A stretch of 64,000 nt of DNA from Nectonema munidae (GCA_030549495.1 JAUIRK010000014.1:716501-780500), one strand, 5' to 3'. Shown: positions 49,520 through 59,681, numbered from the stretch's first letter. Notes: generated from the sequence alone by a model not told the origin. Program-made: numbers and translations.

Positions 49520-50905
49520 ATCAACCTGTCCACACCTTCTAACCCCTTTCCCAGAAGGAAACATGCATACTCCTGGACCTCAGCCTTAAACCAACAAAAG
49601 AAAATCTTGCGTCACGCTCTAAAAAATTTAAGAAAGGATCCCTCTTCATCTAACATTTCTCTGTACTCAAGTATCCGACATCCCTACCTTCGCTCCCTAA
49701 AAAAAGCGAAACGAGATGCTAGGATCAATTTCACTTCCAATTCATTGTCCAACCCCTGGCCCATAATCAACACACTCACGAAAGTAAAAAAACATCCTTC
49801 GAATCTCCATCAACTTCTTCCCCACACAGACACTAACACAATCCGCATAAACCCGCCTTTACTCTCGTCTATTTTTCCCGCCGACAATCCTCACAACGAT
49901 GATCCATACCATGCTGCCCAACGCTTACTATCGCAAAAACTAACATCATCGCTAAACCCCTCCCATCACACTAAGAGAGTTATCTCAGGCGGAAAACTCA
50001 CTCAGACCAAAATCAGCTCCCAGCCACGACACGATCACCGCAACCCACATTAAAAAATCATCTCACCTTTTACATACCAATCTACTCCACATATACAACG
50101 CATGCTTATCAAACTCCTTTTTTCCATCAATATAGAAAATAGACAAACTCCTCTTTCTGCCTAAACCTCACATCTAAAAAACTGGCAATCAATCACTATC
50201 CTACCTGTTTTAAGCAAGCTATTAGAAAAAGTAATTCGCAAAAGGCTGATTCATTATATATCACAGAACAATCTCATACACCCATCACAGTTTGCATATC
50301 TCCCGCAGAGGAATACTGAGTCAGCTCTCTCCAAACTGACCGAGTATTTAGAACACTCCAAAGCATCCCAAAAGACCGCATCAGTCCTTTTCCTCGACAT
50401 TGATAACGCACTCAACAGCGCCTGGCACCCCGCCATCATCCTCAACATGCATCTCAAAAAATACCCACCCTACATAATTAAGCTAATCAGCAACTACCTA
50501 CAAAACCGCTGCTTAATCTTCCGCGAAAAATCCATCCGCGCAGTTCATACACTCTCTCTCTCCACTCCCCAAGGAGGTTGCCTCTCCGACATCCTCTGGC
50601 TCATTCTCATCAATCCTCTCCTAGATCTCCTCGAGTCCAAATCTCACTTTTCCCAGTGCTACTCCGACGATCTTCTCTTTTCTTTCTCAGCAAACACACA
50701 ACACAAAAATCTCCAGAATATCGCCTCACTTTTCAACATCCTGAACTTCACCTCCACCTCGCTAAAAATATCTTTCAACACATCCAAAACCACCCTAATT
50801 CATTTCAATCGCAAACACTCCCCACATCTACCTTTGCTTACCAATCATAACACCCTCATTCAACCCGCAACCACCATCAAGTATCTACCTTTCAAACAAA
50901 CATGA
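49520..50905 (+). CDS. LINE ORF2, linker and reverse transcriptase, frameshifted
   Basis: The linker SWTSALNQQKKILRHALKNL (about 49580) corresponds to the region after the endonuclease in relatives. The reverse transcriptase follows: ILPVLSKLLEKVIRKRL near 50200, SVLFLDIDNALNSAWHPAII near 50400 (motif A), TPQGGCLSDILWLILINPLL near 50570 (motif B) and CYSDDLLFSF near 50660 (catalytic YADD box, here YSDD). Frame breaks occur near 50050 and before 50200. The frame ends at TGA 50905. Confidence 0.85.
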
Positions 50906-52377
50906 AATGGTCCACACACTTCAAAAACACCTACATCAAACTATCACAGACTCTGTTCCAACTAAGACAAGCAATCTCATACAAATGGGGTCTAAGTATC
51001 CATCATTCTTTATTCATCTACAAATCTCTCATACTTCCGGTAATCCAATACGGCATCCTCTCATGGGGCTCATCGCTCGCTCACCCATCCACCCTTACAT
51101 ATTTATTCAAAATCCATAGACTCAGTCTATTAACCATCTCGAAAGCTTATCGCACAACCCCAACATCTATTCTAGAAATCACACTGAACTGCATACCACT
51201 TTTAATCCAACTGAAAGACACCTTCATCAGACGCTACATTTGCACATACAAATCTCTACTTCCCCCATCTTTAGCCTCCCATTTATATCTTCCACTGAAC
51301 GCATCACACCCTCACACGAAACTGCTTCACACATCACTTACCACTTCGCACCGTTACCTCATACACACTAAGGTACACCCCACCACATTAATACATCCCT
51401 CCGGGCCCCTTCCTTTTGCTATCACTACTCACACAAACAAATCACTCGCCGCTAAACAGGTAAAAAAGCTGACATCGCTCAGACCATTCAACCCTGAGAA
51501 TCTTCACAGACGCTTCACGTCATTGCAAAAATGCGCTATCGCCACCGCTTTTTATGCAGGCGCCTCTCTATCTCCCTTCTTTTCTACAAGCTCTCCTCTA
51601 AATCATTTAACTACAACTGATGATGCTGAATGTCAAGCTTTAATCACCTCATGCAATCAGATCACCCAACACATCAATACCTTCACACGTTTCACTCATA
51701 TTCATTTTTATACAGACTCCTTGAACATCACGCGCGATCTACACCTTATCAAAAACGTTCCCTTCTTTGCCTCCATCTTGTTCTCAAAACTACGACTCCT
51801 CTCCGCTCATTTCACTGTCTCCATTTTCTGGTGCCCCGCTCACTCCAACATACATGAAAACCTGCATGTTGACCATCTTGCCAAAAGAACCTTATCAAGA
51901 CCCTGCATAACACATTTGACCTCAGTACACCCCAACGTCTTACTACGCAACATTTCCATGCACACTCAAAACCAATGGCAAAACTCCCTCACCAACTCCA
52001 CAAACACCCTGCTTTCGCAAAAATCAAACATCAATACCATACCCCAATCTTGGGCTTCGCACAAATACACCCCATCGAGATCTCTTATTAGGTGGCTCTC
52101 GGGTCATTGCCCCTGCAAAACCTACTTTTTTCGTATTAAACTCTCAGACAAGCTGACGTGTCAGTTCTGCAACGCACTTTTCGAAACACCATATCACCTC
52201 GCCTTCCTCGGCCCATTCTTCATCTCACACCGACACAAATTTATCAACGCATGCGCCTCAACCCTTGGCCACTTTCCCACTAATCTAAGCGACATCATTA
52301 CTTACCCAGAACTCTTAAACTTACTCTCCGCCCTGATAGGCACTATTGAACCCATCCTTCACCTCAGCCCACAATAA
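50902..52377 (+). CDS. LINE ORF2 C-terminus: thumb and RNase H (491 aa)
   Basis: Starts MKWSTHFKNTYIKL, the segment that normally follows the reverse transcriptase palm, then YKSLILPVIQYGILSWGSS (thumb). RNase H spans about residues 245-325: AECQALITSCNQI, HFYTDSLNI (catalytic Asp in TDS) and FWCPAHSNIHENLHVDHLAK (the conserved HxN..VDxLA block). Near the C-terminus CQFCN and TPYHLAF resemble the Cys/His motif that ends many LINE ORF2 proteins. The frame overlaps the previous one by ATGA, best read as a frameshift in one ORF2 and not as a real second start. Confidence 0.85.
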   Translation: MKWSTHFKNTYIKLSQTLFQLRQAISYKWGLSIHHSLFIYKSLILPVIQYGILSWGSSLAHPSTLTYLFKIHRLSLLTISKAYRTTPTSILEITLNCIPLLIQLKDTFIRRYICTYKSLLPPSLASHLYLPLNASHPHTKLLHTSLTTSHRYLIHTKVHPTTLIHPSGPLPFAITTHTNKSLAAKQVKKLTSLRPFNPENLHRRFTSLQKCAIATAFYAGASLSPFFSTSSPLNHLTTTDDAECQALITSCNQITQHINTFTRFTHIHFYTDSLNITRDLHLIKNVPFFASILFSKLRLLSAHFTVSIFWCPAHSNIHENLHVDHLAKRTLSRPCITHLTSVHPNVLLRNISMHTQNQWQNSLTNSTNTLLSQKSNINTIPQSWASHKYTPSRSLIRWLSGHCPCKTYFFRIKLSDKLTCQFCNALFETPYHLAFLGPFFISHRHKFINACASTLGHFPTNLSDIITYPELLNLLSALIGTIEPILHLSPQ

Positions 52378-52589
52378 AACCGACTATCCTTCTCTATATA
52401 CATTTATTATTTCTAGAATACTCCTAACATTTTTCTCTTCAACCCCCATCAAGCAATTTGCAAGCATATCAATTAAATTTGGAAAGTGCTTTGACATCTC
52501 TACCTACCTACCTACTCATCAAATTTTATAAAGTAAATCTCAGAAAAACTGTTCGTATAAAATGTCAGTAGGCAAATTGTCTTTACGTA

Positions 52590-53180
52590 AACTGCCAGGC
52601 CACAGTACAAATATATATTCTCAAACAAAATTGACTCCCGCATTTGTTAAATTAATCTTGAATAAACTTTAAAAATAACATTAATGTAAATTTAAAGTAT
52701 TTTTCATAAGAAAATCTAAAGATACACGTGCACAACACTATTTTCCAAAGCCCTCTTACTAAAAATGTAAAAGCGCGTTAAACGTGGATGCGCGCTTTAC
52801 AACACTATTTTACAAAGCCATATTGTTGAAAATTTTTCAAAATTTAGTTGAGTCTTGTATCTTTTTGCCTGTTGCAAGATTATATTCATAGACAGCATAG
52901 ACGAAGAAGAGAGAAGTTCAGATATAGACAAAGAAAGTATAAAATTCATGCTTAAAATTTGATTATTTTTTTAGTTTAATTTAAAATGTGATGCGTTATG
53001 AGTCTAGAATAGACAAAAATTGACCTAAAAACTTTTAAAATATTGAATTTTTGAAGAAAAAAAATTGACTTTATGGTAAAAAAAAGTTACCTTTCTTTTA
53101 TAACTTTTTTTGTATAGTCTTTAAAGTATATATACTTTAAATAGGTATAATAAAGTTTTTTTAAAATTATTTAGAACTAT
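52590..53180. other. AT-rich spacer
   Basis: An acaacactattttncaaagcc motif occurs twice (52731 and 52799) around a gcgcgttaaacgtggatgcgc imperfect palindrome, perhaps a decayed MITE end. No gene. Confidence 0.35.
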
Positions 53181-53181
53181 T

Positions 53182-54110
53182 TTAATAAAACATGAAATAG
53201 TTAATAATGTTATGTGGAGAAAAATTTCTGTCTTTAGCCAGAAGCTTTTTAAGCATTGAAAAAGATCTTTCGACGGTACATGTTGTTGCTTGACAGTTCT
53301 GAAGCAGTAGGTAAGTACTGGGTGAAATGTTTTCATTTTTCATTCCCAAAACTTTTAAAAAGTCACTATTTTCAAGCCTTTTTAAATAATTTTTGATTTT
53401 ACACTCATCTTCAGTAAAGTGAATGGAATCAAAAATTTGCTTTGCATCCTTGATACTAAAAGACGAACATTCAGTTTTTTGAGTAATTTCTGCCAAATTG
53501 TAATAATTTTGCTTGATTTTTATGAGTTGTTCATAAAGTGACGAATTGTTAACACTTTTTTTGGCATTTTGAACCAGGACACCATCTTTGCTTTTGAAAG
53601 AATTAACAATCCTTTTGCCTTCTGGTAATTTATCAGAGAAATAGGAAGCCGCTTCTAGCCAACTCGCCCATCTTGTTATAATTGATGTTGGAGGGAAACC
53701 AATCTCTCTAAGGCAGCTTTTCTATTTTTATTTTTAATTGTTGCAAGTTTCGTGTTACCAATGAGCTCATCTACTTCTTTATAGAAAGATTTAACTTTCA
53801 TCGCACACTTGTGAATTAAATGTGCGAAGCATGTAATATGAAACAAATTAGAATGAGAAGGTACTGGGGGTTCAGTTCTTAGTTTTTGACGAATCTCTGC
53901 TCGTTCTCCTGATGTACACCAACGAATTAAGAGTGTAAACAGCAAGTGGGTTGGCCACGATATAGCTACTGTTTTCACTTTTTGATGTTAGTTTCTCCAT
54001 TGCTGCCTCTAAAGTCTAAACAACACACATCACATAGTTGATTTCCTTCTGCCAGTTTAGAAGCTTTCTCAAAAGGCTTTAATATTTTTTCTAAATCTTT
54101 CAGCAAGCCC
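53182..54110 (-). mobile_element. hAT transposase remnant
   Basis: On the - strand, 53676-53978 encodes FHITCFAHLIHKCAMKVKSF and RKAALERL. After a frame change comes IITRWASWLEAASYFSDKL near 53650. 53182-53496 ends with CQATTCTVERSFSMLKKLLA, the hAT dimerisation motif, and stops at FMFY. A further piece, KDLEKILKPFEKASKL, lies upstream near 54080. At least three frames are used, so it is dead. Neither terminal repeat was found. It differs from the ZBED5-type hAT at 15.7 kb. Confidence 0.85.
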
Positions 54111-54220
54111 CCTCTCCTTATCGACGGTCTTGATTAGAATATTTGATAGGGGACCTTTAAAGCTTTAAATTATAGAATTCTTATATAGTTATGTGCTATA
54201 AAAGATATTTTCTCTTCCGA
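54105..54220. repeat. Dispersed repeat, copy 1 (cttatcgacggtc)
   Basis: Shares with 58985-59095 the ordered blocks cctt.tatcgacgg, taggg..aac/gacc, ttaagctttaaattataga and atgtgctataaaa, in the same orientation. Probably a MITE; ends not defined. Confidence 0.6.
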
Positions 54221-54639
54221 AAAATTCCCCCTCTCGCTCCATCTCCTTCCGATAAGGCTCTACAATTACACATCTCATGAGAGTCTTTCTATCCTATACA
54301 TATACACTCTCTGCAACGATTTATATGTTACACATCACACCATATCAATTGTAAACACATGACAAATACACATACACTATATCATATTTATACAACGCCT
54401 TCATTTACACAAGCCAGTAATTATATTGAAGTCGTGATAAAAACATATCCTTCGTCTTCTTCTTCGCTAATCCTTCCAGTTTTCAACTTCTACCCTACTC
54501 ATTAGTATAGTGGTTTAATAAAGCCGTGTATCGGCGAAAATTCACCGTTTTAAATCCTGTGCCCAATAAATTATATTACTTTTTAAATTTTATTTTAATT
54601 TAATCCATATTTTGAGTACTATTTTTATTTTTTTATTAC

Positions 54640-54798
54640 TTTTCAGCTGATATCGCAAAGATGGCTTTGAAAGTTCTGTTTAGATTTGCCAATAAGTGTG
54701 AGCAAATGTTTTCCATGCTACTTGCCATTGAAACCAAATCCCGAAACAGATTGGAAGTGAGTAATGATATTGGAGTTGCATTGACAAAACTAGTTTAG
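54640..54798 (+). mobile_element. hAT dimerisation-domain fragment
   Basis: After an acceptor-like ttacttttcag, the frame reads DIAKMALKVLFRFANKCEQM, then FSMLLAIETKSRNRLEV, and stops at TAG 54796-54798. The order CEQxFS..I.TK.RNRL matches the C-terminus of GTF2IRD2-type hAT transposases. The rest of the element is not seen. Related to the scrap at 32225. Confidence 0.6.
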
Positions 54799-55913
54799 AT
54801 GAAGTAGATTCATCCATCCCATTTACTTATTGATTGGATTATTCAGACGATTTTTAAAATAATTGTGTTATTTTTTTTTTGGTACAATAGTTTATATGTT
54901 GTTTTATTTTTTTTAAATGAGACCCCGAGCTATTAAAAAATTTTAGAGAGACCGCTACTCCGAAAATTTTTAGAAAGTTGCTAAACTACTCTTCAAGCTT
55001 AAAAATGATTCAAATATGATAGATCACTGATCGGATATAATTAAGCCTTTATCCTTCCTTATTGCCATTTATCAGTTATTGAAACTGATGGTCACAGCTG
55101 CCATTTCTATCGCTAGATATGCTACACTCTAACCAAGTAAAGGTTTTATACCATGACTCTAAAAACGATCTCTTTTGTAAATCTTTAGGGAATAGAATTT
55201 TTGGTTGAGGTTAAAAAATATCTTTATCTTATAAAGACCATATGGAAAGGAGTGTATTAGAAGACCCATTGGTAATACAGTCAGACCTCTGGTTCATATC
55301 AAATGAATTAGTTAGGTCGATCGATTACTCCGTACTGAAATACATTGTTGCTTAAAATTAAATTCAAAAATTTTTAGTAACGAAATGTTACCACGTTTGA
55401 TTAATAACACAAAAAAACAAAGAATCATCTTATATAATCTTCATATTAAATCTACACATATATTCAGTTAGTAAAGTAAATTATTGGGGGTAGGGGCGAA
55501 AATGACCTTCGCCCCCCAATAATTTTCTATAAGTAAGAGTTGCTGCTTGTTTATAAAACATGTATGATGATCGCATTTTTCCTATCGAACATATTTTACA
55601 GACGATGCGTGAGAGCTATATAATAATAATCCATTGCTTCAATATGCACACAATAAGTAAGCAATGTTTCACTTACATTGTAACACATGTAAAATCTCTC
55701 CTCTTTATAGTATTTTTGAGCAAACACATGTTGAATGTTGAACGAGATTTTCTCATCTTCTGTCACAGTGATTCTATTTCTCTTTCTCTCTCCTCTGTTT
55801 TTCTCTTCCGCTTTCTCTGCTAAAACTCAACCATTCACTCAAGCTCTCATTCAAACTCTCTTCTTTCATTCAACCCTCTTTTCTTGTTAAGCTCTCATAT
55901 CTCATTCAGCTAG
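54799..55913. other. AT-rich sequence with a hAT-end inverted pair
   Basis: 55479-55527 holds aaattattgggggtagggg and its near-complement ccccccaataatttt facing each other across cgaaaatgaccttcg. These are head-to-head ends of the CAGGGGCGCACATCC MITE family. A CT-rich stretch lies at 55770-55830. No gene. Confidence 0.45.
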
Positions 55914-55921
55914 TTTCTCTT

Positions 55922-56119
55922 TAGTGACGTAGCTAGGCGGGACATGAGGGACCGTGCCCACACTCCTATGTACCGCATGGTGCCCCCATGCATCTTATGC
56001 GATATCAGTTTTTGAAAATTTCTCCAATGAAAGGATCAAGAAACTAAAAATAATGTTGCGCAAGTTTTTTGTTTTTAAATTGTGCCCCTTCTATCAACTT
56101 TTTTTTGGCTACACCACGG
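55922..56119. mobile_element. hAT-like MITE (GTGGCGTAGCCA-type ends)
   Basis: Left end TAGTGACGTAGCTAGGCGGG; right end complements CCGTGGTGTAGCC. Inner gtgcccc blocks lie near both ends. Flanking octamers tttctctt and tttctgtc match at 6 of 8 bases. 198 bp, non-coding. Confidence 0.65.
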
Positions 56120-56613
56120 TTTCTGTCTAATTTGCATTTAGAGTTTAAAATAGTTTTCAATCGTTACAATTTTATATCAATGAATATTGTTAGATTCGCG
56201 CTAAGAATTTTATTTCAACAAAAGTCACTTAATCTTTATCACTACGTTTGCTACATTTTGTAACATTTGGAAATTTTTTCAAGTTAAGAAATTTTCTTCA
56301 ATAGTTATTTGGGAATGAATATTTTGATTATCTATTCAGTTTAAAAGCAAAAATACTCTATTTGCTTAATATTTGAGCAGAGATATTTTTATAATGTTCG
56401 ATTGTTAAATTTTATAAGTAACACTACATAATCAAATCACTTTTTTTAAGAATATTTGTTGATTATTATAATAAAAATATAATATCGAAACAAAATGTTT
56501 CAGTTGTTAAAAATGTACTTGATCTATTTATGACAGCTGTCAGAATTTTATTTGTAGACATAAAAAAAACGCAATGATTTTCTTTTCTCGTATACTTTGA
56601 TTTATGTTAGTTT
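56120..56613. other. AT-rich spacer, nothing recognised
   Basis: No frames, terminal repeats or motifs of note. Confidence 0.5.
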
Positions 56614-56884
56614 GGTCCTCGGACATTTCGTCCCATTATTTTCATAAGACAGTTCGTCCCATGGACAATTCGCCCCATTATTTTCATAAGACATTTTCTT
56701 TCATGGACAATTCGCCTCGTTATTTTCATAGGACATTTCTCATGGACAATTCTAAAAAATTAAGAGATAAATTGATTAATTTGAAATAATTTAATAGAGA
56801 TAAAGCAAAGATGGATGAAACTAATAGCCTATGAGACAATTTGTCAGGGTGCAAATTGTCTATGAGGCAAAATGTCTGTCGACC
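56614..56884. mobile_element. Fold-back element D, 271 bp
   Basis: Left arm GGTCCTCGGACATTTCGTCC plus four units of the form ggacaattcgccccattatt with cataagac. The right arm complements GGTCGACAGACATTTTGCC and gacaatttg units. Arms are repetitive and imperfect. Possible flanking similarity gttagttt/gttattta is weak. Confidence 0.65.
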
Positions 56885-57179
56885 GTTATTTAAATAATTT
56901 TTTAATTATAAGGCCTAGCTACTTAAACGTTGGCTTTTGCTGCTTATAAAAACTTGAAAATATCAAATAAACTCTAATTCTTTATGCCTCCTATTATTTT
57001 GAAATTATTCTGAGAACAGACGGTTCCATTTTAAAATAGTGAAAATTGCTTTATTAGTTTATTTTGTTTCCTTTCTCTCTTATGTTAATTATGTAGCAAA
57101 TTTTTCAATTTTGAGTAAAAGGTAAGGTGCAGCGGATGTATTTTCATTGACCAAGCGCTGATGTACCGCTTATGTCAAA

Positions 57180-57285
57180 CTATGAACAAATTCGTATCGA
57201 TGAGGAATCGAATCCAGAGGCTTCCGTGCTATGTCCATCATCTCAACCAACCTGTCATGCCAATCATAGAGTATGCTGTAGGGGA
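57180..57285 (-). mobile_element. Second tRNA-like SINE head (minus strand)
   Basis: Read as complement: ggttggttgagatgatgg (A-box-like) followed about 35 bases on by GGATTCGATTCC (B-box-like), then a non-tRNA body. The sequence differs from the SINE at 31849 and 59479. No intact tRNA cloverleaf could be drawn, so a functional tRNA gene is unlikely. Confidence 0.45.
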
Positions 57286-57817
57286 TACGTCAAATTAGTT
57301 TTCAAAAAACTTAAGTTATGCTATAAAATTTTTTAGTTTTTGTTGAAGCTCTATAACTTTTTCTGATAGACTTTTTTTCCTTAAAAGTTATTATAAAAGG
57401 CAAATCATTGCAAAATGTTAACAGTTATTTTACTTTTTGTAGATTTTTGTAGCTTGTATCAATTTAGCTACATTTAGCCAAAATAGTTATATACTATTTT
57501 TGAAAGATGCTGAGTAAAATGCAATAATGCGATCTTAATTTTTTGTTTTATTTTTGTTTACATAATTATAACTTCGTTTTATACCCTTGCCCTGAATCAA
57601 TCACATTTTTTCATATAAACATCGCAGGGTGTCTAGTAGACTCTTTGCCTTTAGACTACATTCACTCATATAAAACTATCCAACCTTCAGTTATTTGTTT
57701 TCTCTATGAATCAAATATCCTTTCATCAATTCCTGTAATGTGCCTGGTAGACTACTTCATTTTTCAAATGAAAAGCCTATTCCACCCCCTAAAATTTGTG
57801 GATTTTTTAAACTAGTG
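57286..57817. other. AT-rich spacer, nothing recognised
   Basis: A 90-codon frame at 57543-57815 has no motif and starts at a non-conserved position. Confidence 0.45.
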
Positions 57818-57827
57818 TATATTCGAT

Positions 57828-58441
57828 GGTTGTAAATAAAAATGCCCCCGGAAAAAATCCCTCCAGAAAAAATGCCCCCGAAATAAATGCCCCCAATTAA
57901 AAAGTAGGAAAATATGCCCCTAATTTTTGATTTTCAGGATTTTTTTAATTATATAAATATTTTTATTTGGTACCGTTTTGAAAGGCTAAATTTCTTAATC
58001 TATAGTGTTTTTTCTTTATAAAGTTCTTGAAAACAATAGCAAAGCTGCAGATTTGTGGGAATGTGTTCTTAAAATCAGTTAAAATACAAATTATATTTAG
58101 AAAGTGTTCTGATACACACAAAGTCCAAAAATATTTGCTGTTTTATAAAAAAAATTTTGTATTTAAAAAATTGTCGTATGCTGAGTATTTTAGTTTACTT
58201 TAATTAAATTTTAAATGTTTTAGATGAAAAGTTAACTTTTTTTTTACAAAAAAATCTTTATTTGACATATCTTTTTTTAAAATTTTAATTAATAATTTTT
58301 TGAAATTTTTTGTGTCGGGCATTTTTTCCTAATTTTAAATTGGGGCATTTTTTCCTACTTTTTAATTGGGGGCATTTTTTCCTACTTTTTAATTGGGGCA
58401 TTTTTTCCACCTTTTTAATTGGGGGTATTTTTTCTGCGCAC
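57828..58441. mobile_element. Fold-back element E, 614 bp, with 10-bp TSD
   Basis: Left arm aaaaatgcccccggaaaaaa and repeats of aatgcccccaattaaaaagt. The right arm consists of tandem 26-28-bp units ggggcattttttcctacttt (58315-58430), their complement. The flanks are the identical decamer tatattcgat (57818-57827 and 58442-58451). The interior is AT-rich without a gene. TSD length of 9-10 bp and repetitive arms match elements A and B. Confidence 0.82.
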
Positions 58442-58650
58442 TATATTCGATATGCAAACTTAATTAAAATATTTTCGCTCGAAGTATAGTATTTAAATTC
58501 GCTAATTTTGTAAAAAAAAATATAAAGTAGTCTTATAAATTTAGGACTTTAGGTATGCGCTGAATACACTCTATTTTAAAGGATTGCTTAAATATTTGGT
58601 CTCTATTGGTATTTCCAGACCACTAATTTTGAAAATTGCAAGAAAAAATT

Positions 58651-58693
58651 TCGCCCCCCCCCCCCAATAATTTTGAAGATGTGCGCCCCTAAT
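58651..58693. mobile_element. Solo end of the CAGGGGCGCACATCC MITE family
   Basis: A 12-C run, then caataattttgaagatgtgc and gcccctaa. It is the complement of the left end of the MITE at 32642. The partner end is not identified. Confidence 0.6.
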
Positions 58694-58984
58694 TTAGGAC
58701 ATGGGTATATGAATTTACAGGTATGTAGCCATGAATTTAAAATTGGCACTTTTGAAATTGAAGGTTTAAAAAACTTAAACATTAAATAAAACGATTGTCC
58801 AAAGATAAAGATGGTATACATTTCATTTCTGGATTTAAGACTTGATTGTTTAAATTTACCCCTTTGACCGACTTCAAGTACAGGGGGAGGGGGTACTGAT
58901 CAAGCGGGGCGTGGGGGCAAAACGGATTTTAGTAGAGAAGGGACTATAAGAAAGTTTTCTATAAGAATTTCAGAGGGGCAAAGT

Positions 58985-59095
58985 TCCCTCCTCCCCCCCC
59001 CCCCAAGCCTTTTATCGACGGGCATGGTTACAGTAATTAATAGGGATGAACATTTTAAGCTTTAAATTATAGAGATATGTGCTATAAAAAAGTTT
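58985..59095. repeat. Dispersed repeat, copy 2 (ccttttatcgacggg)
   Basis: Same blocks and orientation as 54105-54220, preceded here by a run of 12 C broken by one T. Boundaries unknown. Confidence 0.6.
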
Positions 59096-59463
59096 GACCC
59101 GCTCAAAAATGTATGGGCTCTTGTTCAAATTACTGCCTCTAATCAAATATAGCTCAAATTTGCATTATTATATCAAAGAAGTGGACATTAATGAAAAAAA
59201 TAGATTTTAAATATTCATTCTAAGACTCAACCTTAAAACAAGAAAACTAATATGAAAAATCTACTCACAAGACTTTTAAATACAATAAAAAAAGATATAT
59301 TATTTAGAAAATTATTTTGGGGGAGGGGGTGCGAAAGGCTTTTTTACTCCCTTTAAATCACATTACGGGCCGTCAAATATAGACCGTCCTATATGCCTCA
59401 TATAGGATGAAATAATTAGTGATGTTATATTAACTGGTTTTCCTATGTTACTCGCTTTGATTG
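59096..59463. other. AT-rich spacer with a G-rich MITE fragment
   Basis: aaaattattttgggggaggg near 59310 resembles the CAGGGGCGCACATCC family interior. Otherwise nothing recognised. Confidence 0.4.
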
Positions 59464-59478
59464 TAGTGACATATTGGT

Positions 59479-59681
59479 TGGTTGGTTTTGAGATATCAAA
59501 GCACTTTCAGCCTTAAGGCTATATGCTCGCATTATGCTTAAGATGGTTAATCACAGTTTTTCTGAATTTGTTTTTAGAGTTGGGAGCCTTGGGGATCGAA
59601 CCCTTGACCTTCAACTGTTAAGCTGAGAGGTACACCCTAACAACCATTGAGGCTCAGAGAGGAATGTCAATGTTTACTGTT
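59479..59681 (-). mobile_element. tRNA-derived SINE, copy 2, with 15-bp TSD
   Basis: Complement order: ctctgagcctcaatggttg, A-box-like ttagggtgtacctc, B box GGGTTCGATCCCC, body with ctgtgattaaccatc, agcataatgc and agcatatagcctta, tail aaccaaccaacc. The flanks are a perfect 15-bp duplication tagtgacatattggt (59464-59478 and 59682-59696), which is typical of LINE-mediated insertion and suggests a fairly recent copy. Confidence 0.92.

Larger units (their letters stand above)
48174..52523 (+). mobile_element. LINE with RNase H, internally deleted, C-rich sense strand
   Basis: Bounded by the 13-bp repeat ttttataaagtaa (48161-48173 and 52524-52536; a third copy lies at 48111-48123). Order: 5'UTR, ORF1 with CCHC zinc knuckles, ORF2 linker, reverse transcriptase, thumb, RNase H, then a (CTAC)n-like 3' end. 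RNase H places it near the I/R1/LOA groups of the Jockey-I assemblage. No apurinic endonuclease lies between ORF1 (stop 49503) and the ORF2 linker (about 49520), although relatives need about 230 codons there, so about 0.7 kb was lost. Base use is far from the surroundings: C-rich and G-poor throughout. A few frameshifts only, so it is the youngest-looking retroelement here. Confidence 0.88.
48090..52585. mobile_element. Inverted-repeat (fold-back-like) element C hosting a LINE
   Basis: Left arm cagacaatttgcctaaagga runs into cattttataaag (48090-48120). The right arm complements it as gacaatttgcctactgacat with tttata (about 52557-52585). Arm wording (gacaatttg, gacattt) resembles element D at 56614. 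The pair sits just outside the 13-bp repeats that bound the LINE, so the LINE probably landed in a small fold-back element. No outer TSD seen. Confidence 0.5.
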
